Source of the DNA: a virus
Virus record (IMG/VR): IMGVR_UViG_3300020187_000070
Span: 1-42,195 of that record
Strand: one strand, 5' to 3'
DNA: 42,195 nucleotides
The notes under the pieces were generated by a model. The model saw only the letters and a list, made by a program, of their open reading frames with translations. It had not been told where the DNA came from and did no database searches. This document shows, one piece after another, positions 36,011 to 42,195 of the stretch. A program made the translations under genes and the position numbers. The stretch's first letter is position 1. Each line of letters begins with the position of its first letter.

Positions 36011-36316
36011 TTATGATTTTTTATACGCTTCTTTTTCCCAAGGCAAGTTTTTCGCCCCTTCATTCATTTTAGCTCTCGAGTATTTTTTACCTTTCCAATA
36101 AACGTTGTTATCGTCGTAATCTAAGTCACCACGCTTAATTTGGTCTATATGTATCATTTCGTGATCTATAACCTCTTTAGATTTAGCAGGGCTTAGATAC
36201 TTGTTTATAAGTATTGTACCATTATTATTAGCCATACCTAAAACACCTTCCTCCATGTCAACTCTATATACAGGAGTGTTATCACACTTAAACGGTGGAT
36301 TAAGTTTAAAAGCCAT
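36011..36316 (-). CDS. Small zincin-like protein with HExxH motif
   Basis: I use the ATG at 36316, giving 101 residues, because the family-like sequence (MAFKLNPPFKCDNTPVYRV) begins there; the frame is open 22 codons further but that part overlaps the next gene. HEMIH at 52-56 (IDHEMIHIDQ) is the HExxH signature of zinc metallopeptidases, and Glu94 or Glu96 in LPWEKEAY could be the third ligand. At about 100 residues it is a minimal zincin-like domain. It sits in a late cluster of tiny genes. Proteolysis during head assembly or host interference is possible; the substrate is unknown and activity is unproved. Confidence 0.7.
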   Translation of the reverse strand: MAFKLNPPFKCDNTPVYRVDMEEGVLGMANNNGTILINKYLSPAKSKEVIDHEMIHIDQIKRGDLDYDDNNVYWKGKKYSRAKMNEGAKNLPWEKEAYKKS

Positions 36317-36317
36317 A

Positions 36318-36449
36318 TTAATACTTTTTCTTACAACCTTTCTTTTGCAATGGAGAAGATGTTGCGCAATGCTTAGATACAAAAGATCCTTTCATTTTGG
36401 CTGGAGATTTTCCATAACCCATTTTAGCCGGTGATGTTTTTGCGTACAT
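36318..36449 (-). CDS. Tiny basic SPAKM-repeat protein
   Basis: A 43-residue protein beginning MYAKTSPAKMGYGKSPAKMKG contains SPAKM twice, plus three Cys (KHCATSSP, KKGCKKKY) and a Lys-rich tail. The frame is open 26 codons further upstream but that part is in the neighbouring gene's region, so I start at the ATG at 36449. It resembles the basic protein at 6570-6701 in size, Lys content and SP motifs, as if both came from one small family. Histone-tail-like DNA binding is a guess. Confidence 0.65.
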   Translation of the reverse strand: MYAKTSPAKMGYGKSPAKMKGSFVSKHCATSSPLQKKGCKKKY

Positions 36450-36462
36450 AATTATTTTGTTT

Positions 36463-36726
36463 TTACCATTTAACTTTATCAGCCCAATAAGCAGCTGACA
36501 TTTTACCTTTTTTAATATTCTTAGCATGCCTAGCTTTAAAACTAGCTCTTCTAGCTTTTGACTTAGCGTCAGTTTTTTTACCAGCTGTACTAACTCCCTG
36601 TTGGCCGAATCTAATTATTTTCTCTTTACCACCTGAACAAGCTTTTACTACATGAGATTTAGTAGAGTGACTTGGTGTCTTTTTAGGCTTATTACAAGCC
36701 ATTTTAGATTTATCTAGTTTTGCCAT
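36463..36726 (-). CDS. Basic conserved phage protein, 87 residues
   Basis: The protein has a Lys/Ser-rich start with MACNKPKKTPSHSTKSHVVK, then CSGGKEKIIRFGQQGV, a very basic helix (KKTDAKSKARRASFKARHAK), and a conserved-looking C-terminus with MSAAYWADKVKW. I recall very similar short basic proteins in several marine phages, always uncharacterised. The strong positive charge suggests nucleic-acid binding or virion association. Its N-terminal codons overlap the end of the next membrane-protein gene. Confidence 0.7.
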   Translation of the reverse strand: MAKLDKSKMACNKPKKTPSHSTKSHVVKACSGGKEKIIRFGQQGVSTAGKKTDAKSKARRASFKARHAKNIKKGKMSAAYWADKVKW

Positions 36727-36880
36727 TGTCTTTTTTATTTAAGTTATACCATTTCTGAATAGTGTAACCAATAGACACAGCTAAAAGAGTTAATTTCAAT
36801 ATCACGTCTATGTTAGACATAGACACAGCTAATGCGCCAGCGTTTATCATATACAGTTTTATATCTCCTAGTGAACCCAT
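36710..36880 (-). CDS. 56-residue single-span membrane protein
   Basis: This frame fills the space between two annotated tiny genes and overlaps the downstream gene by 17 bases, the usual pattern here. The sequence has an acidic/neutral N-terminus (MGSLGDIKLYMINAGALAVS) and one membrane segment (VILKLTLLAVSIGYTIQKWY) followed by a Lys-rich tail (NLNKKDNGK). This is similar in layout to a pinholin, and also to short membrane proteins of unknown function in marine phages. It may assist the nearby holin candidate; no direct evidence. Confidence 0.65.
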   Translation of the reverse strand: MGSLGDIKLYMINAGALAVSMSNIDVILKLTLLAVSIGYTIQKWYNLNKKDNGKTR

Positions 36881-36881
36881 G

Positions 36882-37082
36882 TTATCCTTTAGCTATTTGA
36901 GTTATTGGTCCCTTTATAGAATCACAACCGCAGTCAGCTAATTTTAATTTCATACCTTTAGCTCCACTACTGGATCCTTTACCGTGTGGTCTACCTAGTT
37001 GACTCAATGGTCCGTCCCAAATAGTGTTTTCACCAACAACGCCTCCCGCGTTTGAGCTTGCTTTTATATTTTTTTTTGCCAT
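36882..37082 (-). CDS. Gly/Lys-rich small protein, unknown function
   Basis: The 66-residue protein is rich in Gly, Ser and Lys (KASSNAGGVVGENTIWDGPL, then KGSSSGAKGMKLKLADCGCD) with a CGC motif. It looks partly disordered. The start codon is ATG followed by Lys codons. Spacing to the membrane protein gene downstream is one base. No family is recognised. Confidence 0.6.
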   Translation of the reverse strand: MAKKNIKASSNAGGVVGENTIWDGPLSQLGRPHGKGSSSGAKGMKLKLADCGCDSIKGPITQIAKG

Positions 37083-37096
37083 AATTTTTTATATTT

Positions 37097-37429
37097 TTAT
37101 TCTTTATATCCTTCAGTTCTAGCTTTTATAACGTCTGCCTTAGTTATCTTCCCATCTTCTGTTTGATCTTTAAAATACATTGGAGTTTGAATTACACCAG
37201 CTTGGTTTTGTATAGATTTTTGTCTTTGCTCTACGCTACCAAAAATCTGTTGACCAGCGTTATTCACGGCTTGGTTAAACAATGGTTTAGCAAAACCCAT
37301 TTGATTACCTGGCGTAGGTGTAGCATATGTTAGTTGTTGGTCTGGAATCTGTTGTCCAGTCATCGGGTCAACATACTTTGTAGGTGCGTTGCCAGTTGTA
37401 GCTTTTAAGTCTTGTTTGTAGTTTGGCAT
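37097..37429 (-). CDS. Gln/Pro-rich protein, unknown function
   Basis: The 110-residue protein is rich in Gln, Pro, Thr and Asn and is likely extended or disordered (TGNAPTKYVDPMTGQQIPDQ, then QKSIQNQAGVIQTPMYF). The last 15 residues (EDGKITKADVIKARTEGYK) look like an EF-hand-type loop followed by a helix. It lies between the winged-helix-like gene and a tiny Gly-rich gene. A minor virion protein is possible. No function is claimed. Confidence 0.6.
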   Translation of the reverse strand: MPNYKQDLKATTGNAPTKYVDPMTGQQIPDQQLTYATPTPGNQMGFAKPLFNQAVNNAGQQIFGSVEQRQKSIQNQAGVIQTPMYFKDQTEDGKITKADVIKARTEGYKE

Positions 37430-37431
37430 AG

Positions 37432-37878
37432 TTATCTTTTTTTATCGTTATTAACATTGTATATGGCTGTAGTTAAAACTTTATCTGTGTAACTATTACC
37501 GCTTATTATCTTATTTCTTCTTGAACTGGTTGGTATATCATCTTCACCTAGCATTATTCTGTATATTCTATTTATAAGTTGCTTTCCTTGGAAAGATACT
37601 TGATATATACTGTATAACTGTGTAGTTCTGTTTCTAGGTCTCCAAACCTTTATCCAGCCCGCTTTTAATAGCTTATTCCAGCGTCTATTGTCCCAACTGT
37701 AAGAGTAGGAGCCAGTTTTAAAGTCTTGCTTCGAAAAGTGCTCCATACAATCAAGGTATATCAAAAGCTCTAAATCAGCGTCATTTAGATTGTTGTTTTT
37801 ACAGGCCCATTTGCGTATTATACGGTAATGTTTTAGCAAGTTCATATCTTTTATATCTCTTGCGTCTAGCCTTTTCAT
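37432..37878 (-). CDS. Winged-helix-like DNA-binding protein candidate
   Basis: The 148-residue protein contains a helix-rich region (LLKHYRIIRKWACKNNNLND, ADLELLIYLDCMEHF) followed by WNKLLKAGWIKVWRPRN and a beta pair (TTQLYSIYQVSFQGKQLINR), the order expected of a MarR-type winged helix: helix-turn-helix, then wing. The C-terminus is basic. It lies directly downstream of groES (TGA/ATG overlap). It could be a late-gene regulator, or a DNA-binding structural protein, since MarR-like folds are reused in phage virions. The fold call is moderate. Confidence 0.55.
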   Translation of the reverse strand: MKRLDARDIKDMNLLKHYRIIRKWACKNNNLNDADLELLIYLDCMEHFSKQDFKTGSYSYSWDNRRWNKLLKAGWIKVWRPRNRTTQLYSIYQVSFQGKQLINRIYRIMLGEDDIPTSSRRNKIISGNSYTDKVLTTAIYNVNNDKKR

Positions 37879-38135
37879 AAAACAACAACTATATCCTCTA
37901 GTTTAATGACGTGATAAAAATCTTTATCTATTTCTATTTTGTGACCGGCATGTCTATCGAAAAATATCTTATCATTTTCCTTAACGCCAACTACGTCACT
38001 TCCAATAGAAATTACACTAGCTTCTATATATCTAATATCTTCTCTATGTGATTCAGCAAGAAGTAGACCACCTTTAGTTTTAGTGGTCCCTTCTTTTGTT
38101 TTCTTTATAATTAAATTTCTACCTATTGCTTTCAT
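37875..38135 (-). CDS. groES: Phage co-chaperonin GroES
   Basis: The 86-residue protein has the GroES layout: N-terminal strand MKAIGRNLIIKK, mobile loop with KGGLLLAES at 21-29 (E. coli GGIVLTG), the ASVISIGSD strand, KENDKIFFDRHAGHKIEIDK and C-terminal FYHVIKLEDIVVVL. In the mobile loop the IVL contact triad of E. coli is LLL. It would cap the phage GroEL encoded immediately upstream, or the host's. I start at ATG 38135; a TTG two codons upstream is less likely. The start lies inside the last 17 bases of groEL, so gene order is EL then ES, opposite to bacterial operons. Confidence 0.93.
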   Translation of the reverse strand: MKAIGRNLIIKKTKEGTTKTKGGLLLAESHREDIRYIEASVISIGSDVVGVKENDKIFFDRHAGHKIEIDKDFYHVIKLEDIVVVL

Positions 38136-39675
38136 CTCCAACTCTTAAATTATTAATTACACAATCTGTAGATAATATAGTAGTTGCTACTGAAGCTGCA
38201 TTTCTTAAAGCGCTTTTAGTTACTAGCAGTGGATCTATAATACCAGCTCTAACCATATTCACATCCTTACCCGTAACAACATTTAATCCTCTATTTTTTT
38301 TATCAGGATAAACCAATTCTAAACCAGCATTGGAAAGAATAGTCTCATAAGGTGCTTTTATAGCTTGTAACAAAACTTCTTCACCTTTGCTTTTAGCTTT
38401 TATATATGTTGACGCGTTTAATAAAGCAATACCTCCACCTGGTATTATGCCTTCTTTGATGGCGGCTTTTGTAGCGCAGACAGCGTCTTCAACTCTATCT
38501 GTCTTTTCTTTAAGTTCAATGTCTGAATTCGCTCCAACCTTAACAACTGCAACCTTAGCAGATAAACGTGCAAGTCTAGTTTCAAGTCGTATAACGTTTG
38601 CAGGAAATTTTTCAGTTTCAAGTTGCTCTTTAATTTTCTTAATAAGCTCATTTACTTCTTCTGGCGTTTCTTTTATTTGTATTATAGTATCTTGTTCACC
38701 AGTAACACTTCTAACGCACTCACCTAATTTATCAACTGATATAAGATCCAAGTCATCTCCAAGATCTTCATTTATAACAGTAGCACCTGTTAACATAGAT
38801 AGATCCGTTAAGGTGTCTTTCTTGTTAATACCAAAAGTAGGTGCGTTAATAACATTAACTTTTATGTTTCCTTTAACCTTATTCATTGCTAAAGCTGATA
38901 GAACTGGTTGGTCTATATCAGCAACAATAAGTAAAGACTTCGTGTTTTTAATAACATATTCTAACACAGATTGTATTTGCCTAATACTTTCTATAGGTGA
39001 ATCAACTAACAGCACTAGAGGGTTTTCAAGCACAGCCTCTTTTGTTGATTTATTCGTTACAAAATTAGAATTTGTTAGTCCTTTCTCGTATTGTATTCCA
39101 TCTACTACATCTACATAAGTTTCAGACTCACTTGTTGGCTCCATCATAACCACTCCGGTCTCTCCTACAGATCTAAAAGCGTCTCCAATGACTTTACCCA
39201 AGGTTGGATCATTGTTTGTTGATATAGTGGCCACAGAGTCAATCATATCACCTGTTACCTGTATAGAGTTTTTCTCTAAGTATTTTACAACTTTTTCAAC
39301 AGCACTGTTGATGCCGTTTTTCAAGTCTCTATTATTGTAATCTTTATCAAGCTTGTAAGCTTGTTTAAGTATAGAATGAGCTAACACTGTAGCTGTGGTC
39401 GTTCCATCACCCGCTTCTTTAACAGTTTTTCTAGCTGCTTCTTTTAATAACGTGGCGCCCATGTTTTCTACGGGGTCTAGCAAGACTATAGAATCAGCTA
39501 CGGTCACACCATCTTTAGTAATCACCGGTTTACCACCACCATCTTCTAAGATAACACATTTGCCGCTAGCTCCAAGAGTGGAGCTAACAGCTTTAGTTAG
39601 TTTTTCTATACCTTTAAATACTGTAACTTTAGCATCTTCTCCAAAGTTTAAGTTTTTAACAATTTTGTCTGACAT
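38119..39675 (-). CDS. groEL: Phage chaperonin GroEL
   Basis: The 518-residue chaperonin keeps its ATPase residues: Asp55 (ITKDGVTVAD), Asp90 in GDGTTTATVLA and Asp397 in RVEDAVCATKAAIKEG (E. coli Asp52, Asp87, Asp398), plus GGG near 413. The apical helices that bind substrates and GroES diverge: E. coli GYLSPYF (Tyr199, Tyr203, Phe204) corresponds to GLTNSNF, and the C-terminal GGM repeats are missing. Altered client choice or GroES pairing is expected. As a late gene it most likely folds the phage capsid or other virion proteins. The leader has three TCAAA units and a small palindrome. It is probably a phage copy of an old host gene; no close donor can be named from sequence alone. Confidence 0.96.
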   Translation of the reverse strand: MSDKIVKNLNFGEDAKVTVFKGIEKLTKAVSSTLGASGKCVILEDGGGKPVITKDGVTVADSIVLLDPVENMGATLLKEAARKTVKEAGDGTTTATVLAHSILKQAYKLDKDYNNRDLKNGINSAVEKVVKYLEKNSIQVTGDMIDSVATISTNNDPTLGKVIGDAFRSVGETGVVMMEPTSESETYVDVVDGIQYEKGLTNSNFVTNKSTKEAVLENPLVLLVDSPIESIRQIQSVLEYVIKNTKSLLIVADIDQPVLSALAMNKVKGNIKVNVINAPTFGINKKDTLTDLSMLTGATVINEDLGDDLDLISVDKLGECVRSVTGEQDTIIQIKETPEEVNELIKKIKEQLETEKFPANVIRLETRLARLSAKVAVVKVGANSDIELKEKTDRVEDAVCATKAAIKEGIIPGGGIALLNASTYIKAKSKGEEVLLQAIKAPYETILSNAGLELVYPDKKNRGLNVVTGKDVNMVRAGIIDPLLVTKSALRNAASVATTILSTDCVINNLRVGDESNR

Positions 39676-39687
39676 AATTTAATTAAA

Positions 39688-39715
39688 TTTGATTTGATTT
39701 GATATATTTATATCA
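39688..39715 (-). promoter_or_regulatory. groEL leader with pentanucleotide repeats and palindrome
   Basis: Directly before groEL, - strand RNA reads three TCAAA units followed by TTTAATTAAATT and then the ATG. Upstream of them is a palindrome with 7-base arms (39700-39715, tgatata and tatatca around a 2-base loop). No Shine-Dalgarno motif is visible. The palindrome could be an operator or promoter element for the late block or a weak hairpin. Confidence 0.4.
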
Positions 39716-39743
39716 TCACTTGAAATAGTAGTTTTTTACCTAA

Positions 39744-40106
39744 TTAAACCTCACAAGCTGGCTGTACAGGGTCTTGCCATGTAAAGTATAAGTCTTCATT
39801 AACTGGTGTAATTTGTGCCTGTATACTCGCGGCTATACTAGCTTGCATTTGATCTACATCTAAAGAATCTTCTAACCAACCAATAACTACAGCTTCAAAA
39901 GCTTCAGTGTCTTCGTAAGGCGTAAAAGGCTCTCCTGCTACATACGTGTAACTTTGTGTTCCAATGTTAGTTGATGAATAAGTAACTCCTCCAGATTCTT
40001 CTGAACCTATATACCTGTAATGTACTGTGTAAATTACGTTGTCTTCACCTTCAGATTGAATGTGAGCATTCATTGTTGGGATATCCCATTTGTAAGTAAT
40101 TGCCAT
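39744..40106 (-). CDS. Small phage protein, likely virion-associated, unknown function
   Basis: The 120-residue protein starts MAITYKWDIPTMNAHIQSEG and continues with beta strands (NVIYTVHYRYIGSEESGGV, TQSYTYVAGEPFTPYED), followed by an acidic helix (AFEAVVIGWLEDSLDVDQMQ). I recall very similar proteins in many marine phages near tail or head genes, with no known function. It lies between groEL and the propeller-like fibre gene, which suits a minor virion or fibre-accessory protein. The C-terminus is acidic and Trp/Pro containing (YFTWQDPVQPACEV). Its leader carries repeated TAAA units. Confidence 0.7.
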   Translation of the reverse strand: MAITYKWDIPTMNAHIQSEGEDNVIYTVHYRYIGSEESGGVTYSSTNIGTQSYTYVAGEPFTPYEDTEAFEAVVIGWLEDSLDVDQMQASIAASIQAQITPVNEDLYFTWQDPVQPACEV

Positions 40107-40124
40107 TTTTATTTATTTATTTAT

Positions 40125-41111
40125 TTATAAATTTGTGTTAAATTGTCTTAGTTTCCATACATAGTTAGGATTAGTTCCTGTTCTTGATAATTGATATATG
40201 TAATTTTTATTTAAACTTGACCTAAATATACCACCCGTGGGTGTTCCTGAACTATTATAATCTGCAACCGCAACACCGTCCTTAAAAGCATATGTATAAC
40301 CCGAACCCCCAATCATTATTATATCATCACCACTAACCGCGTTATCTAGTAAATTAGTAGTAGACAAAGCTATACCACTGGATATAGTGCTGGTAACATT
40401 AATATCTGTTCTAGATGATGCTGTGGATAAATCAAATGCCGTACTTAACGTCCAATAAGCCGTATACACATCTGTGTTGCCACCACCTGGCCCTTTGTAT
40501 GAAGAATATAATGTAGTTCCTGCGGCATTGAATGCAAATCCACCATAATCGCTTGACGCGGGTACACTTAGACTACTATTAATTGTGTTACTTACAGTAG
40601 TTATATCCCAAGCTGTAGATAAACTATGTTCACGGATTACACCAGCTGAGCCATAGAACAGCTTAGTACCATTGCTAGAAAATGTTAATGAATCCGCAGC
40701 AAGACTAAAGTAAGCGGGTGATTTCGCAACATAAGCAATAGTAGAAGATATATCATTAGCTGTAGCTATTGATGCTTGTATTATTTTACCTTCAAGATGG
40801 TCTTTTATATAAAGCCTAGTACCTCCTTCATCTATAAAAATAGGAACCATAACAAAATCCGATCCGCCTAGAATATTAGATGATAAAGTTGCTGGTGAAT
40901 TAGAATTTTCAGTAATATCACTTATTACCCAAGATCCTCCAGCGTCATAATTTCTAAATTGCAACAAATTGCTTTCATCTCCAGGCCCATAGTTAGAATC
41001 AAATTTACCTATTACAGCGTCGTTAAAACAATCAACTAGATCATCTGTAGTTGGATTTACTACGTCAACAACATTTTGTAGTGAAAAAGTACTTGTATTA
41101 GGTACACCCAT
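40125..41111 (-). CDS. Beta-propeller-like tail fibre/adhesin candidate, 328 residues
   Basis: The N-terminal 60 residues (STFSLQNVVDVVNPTTDDLV, then GKFDSNYGPGDESNLLQFRNYD) look like an attachment part. The remainder contains repeated strand patterns with Asp/Ser-rich turns, such as FFVM-PIFIDEGGTRLYIKDH-type and LTFSSNGTKLFYGSAG, FAFNAAGTTLYSSY, i.e. blade-like repeats around NGTKLFYG/AGTTLYSS. This is typical of a propeller or fibre-associated receptor-binding protein. The gene overlaps the S74 fibre stop by one base and is probably expressed with it. Function is inferred. Confidence 0.6.
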   Translation of the reverse strand: MGVPNTSTFSLQNVVDVVNPTTDDLVDCFNDAVIGKFDSNYGPGDESNLLQFRNYDAGGSWVISDITENSNSPATLSSNILGGSDFVMVPIFIDEGGTRLYIKDHLEGKIIQASIATANDISSTIAYVAKSPAYFSLAADSLTFSSNGTKLFYGSAGVIREHSLSTAWDITTVSNTINSSLSVPASSDYGGFAFNAAGTTLYSSYKGPGGGNTDVYTAYWTLSTAFDLSTASSRTDINVTSTISSGIALSTTNLLDNAVSGDDIIMIGGSGYTYAFKDGVAVADYNSSGTPTGGIFRSSLNKNYIYQLSRTGTNPNYVWKLRQFNTNL

Positions 41112-42195
41112 TATTTTTCTAGTTTTTCTAATCTTGCTTCTAACTCAGCTATCTTAGCGATTAATAAATCTATATACTTAACTGATTTAAATCCCTCTGT
41201 GTCTGTCGTAACAAGCTCTGGATTGTTTTTTTCTAATTCTTGAGCTATAACTCCGTATCGTTTTTCGCCTGGACTTGATTTAATTTCAAAAGATTTAAAC
41301 GCAACTTTTATTTCATTGTCCTTAATGTCTTTAACATTATCTTTAAATCGCTCATCAGAGGATAATTCAAAGTTTTTAGCTCTTACAACACCATTTGCTC
41401 CTAGCTTAGTTTGATTGGCCCAGTCCCAAGTTTCTCCACCATCAACGGTGGAAGGAGCAAATATATAACCATCATCGGAAGATATATGATGAACCCAAGA
41501 CTTATAACCTGAATTTACTTTTATATAAATAGGCGTGGTGCTATTTGTTACAAGCATCCTACCACTATTAATAGTTAGTCTTTCAGCTGGACCTGTAGTA
41601 TTTAGACCTAAATTACCTCCATTAATATAGCTATTACCAGCAGATCTTATCCTTGTTTGTAGAGAGTTATCTGATCTTCTTAGTAATATATCTCCACTTC
41701 CATTGTCAAACCATAATCCTGATGAAGCGGTTCCTGCACTATTAAAACCTATCAACCCCCAATCACTAGTTGCTGGAGCTTGAGATCTAACGGTGCCATT
41801 GACGTGTAATTTATCCCCAGGAGTAGTCGTTCCGATACCTACGTCACCTGCGGAATTCATTCTAAATTTAATGCTACCAGTACTATATATATCAAAAAAT
41901 GAACTACCAGTGTTTGTAGCGTAAACCCCATCTCCTAACTCATCTGTGTCACCAATCTTAAATATACCTGTGCTTGAGTCTGCTGATAAAACTGGAACCC
42001 CACCGTCGCCTACAAATATTCCGTTACCAGCATTCACCTCTAATTTATAACCAGGACTAGTAGTCCCGATCCCGACGTTACCGCCTGAGGTGATACGCAT
42101 TCTTTCTGAACCTGTTAAGGTAGTGTTGTTTGCTGCTGTGTAAAATATAACATTATTTACAGCATTTGCAGCGCTTATACCTCCACCTATAGAAA
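41111..42195 (-). CDS. Tail fibre with S74 intramolecular chaperone domain (5' end outside window)
   Basis: The frame stays open through the window's right edge (no stop between the first Met at 42100 and 42195), so the N-terminal part is missing. The visible protein has repeated GNVGIGTTSPGYKLEVN-type units (seen at MRITSGGNVGIG and again at NSAGDVGIGTTTPGDKLHVN), which are common in phage fibres. It ends in a typical peptidase-S74 chaperone: SSDERFKDNVKDI, then RYGVIAQELEKNNPELV, and a C-terminal coiled coil (LLIAKIAELEARLEKLEK). Such domains trimerise the fibre and then cut themselves off at the Ser of SSDER. The catalytic Ser/Asp in SDERFK is intact. It binds the host surface. Confidence 0.9.
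   Translation of the reverse strand, partial: SIGGGISAANAVNNVIFYTAANNTTLTGSERMRITSGGNVGIGTTSPGYKLEVNAGNGIFVGDGGVPVLSADSSTGIFKIGDTDELGDGVYATNTGSSFFDIYSTGSIKFRMNSAGDVGIGTTTPGDKLHVNGTVRSQAPATSDWGLIGFNSAGTASSGLWFDNGSGDILLRRSDNSLQTRIRSAGNSYINGGNLGLNTTGPAERLTINSGRMLVTNSTTPIYIKVNSGYKSWVHHISSDDGYIFAPSTVDGGETWDWANQTKLGANGVVRAKNFELSSDERFKDNVKDIKDNEIKVAFKSFEIKSSPGEKRYGVIAQELEKNNPELVTTDTEGFKSVKYIDLLIAKIAELEARLEKLEK

Noticed and set aside
38387-39118. A 243-codon open frame on the + strand
   Set aside because: It is antisense to the well-supported groEL gene, and its translation is a low-information hydrophobic/Ser-rich shadow.
1-42195. tRNA genes, CRISPR arrays, insertion sequences or an integrase/attachment site
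   Set aside because: No cloverleaf-like sequence, no regularly spaced direct repeats, no transposase or recombinase frame and no att-like repeat could be recognised. Weak short repeats occur only in AT-rich leaders.

Overview
This window is a piece of a lytic, short-tailed (podovirus-like) tailed-phage genome, probably marine. Both ends are cut inside genes: a replicative helicase on the left and a tail fibre on the right. The DNA is AT-rich. The late genes have A/T-rich leaders with no recognisable Shine-Dalgarno motif, which points to a Bacteroidota (flavobacterium-type) host. The order terminase, portal, scaffold-like, major capsid, connector proteins, large nozzle protein, giant internal proteins, together with two opposed gene blocks, resembles crAss-like (Crassvirales-type) and related marine podoviruses. 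That placement is inference from layout and remembered family features, not a computed phylogeny. The standard genetic code fits, and TAG is used as a stop. I see no tRNA, integrase, transposase, CRISPR array or rRNA.

Left block (1-6439, + strand) is a tightly packed, mostly overlapping operon for replication and nucleotide supply. It runs: C-terminal part of a T7 gp4/DnaB-type helicase, a small unknown, a thymidylate-synthase-fold enzyme carrying Asp where thymidylate synthase has its dUMP-selecting Asn (as in dCMP hydroxymethylase), a GIY-YIG-like/MazG fusion, a second MazG-like pyrophosphohydrolase-like protein, a T7 endonuclease I-like resolvase, two tiny genes, class I ribonucleotide reductase beta, two small genes, and ribonucleotide reductase alpha. 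Together these could turn host nucleotides into phage dNTPs. The synthase-like enzyme with two all-alpha NTP pyrophosphatases could also constitute a T4-like dCTP-removal plus dCMP-hydroxymethylation route, giving modified DNA.

A strong hairpin terminator at 6496-6526 separates this block from the convergent right block.

Right block (6570-42195, - strand, so transcribed from right to left) is the late region. In transcription order it holds: S74-type tail fibre, propeller-like fibre or adhesin, a small virion-associated protein, GroEL, GroES, a winged-helix-like protein, a run of very small basic or membrane genes including a mini-zincin and a holin, a protein with two GroES-like domains in tandem, a terminase-small-subunit candidate, TerL, portal, scaffold-like protein, major capsid protein, a head-associated protein, two connector (ring/adaptor) proteins, a 1497-residue nozzle protein plus a 450-residue partner, a GNAT-like protein, three internal/ejection proteins including one of 2620 residues, an M15 peptidase endolysin and a tiny basic protein.

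The most unusual points are these. (1) The phage carries its own chaperonin plus two different co-chaperonin genes with three GroES-like domains in total. (2) The N-to-D synthase sits next to paired MazG-like genes. (3) There is a sharp GC-rich, C-ending-codon island inside terL. (4) Overlapping, mutually exclusive hairpins lie right after the major capsid gene. (5) Short (TAAA)n/(TTAAA)n/(TCAAA)n repeats sit directly in front of several late start codons.
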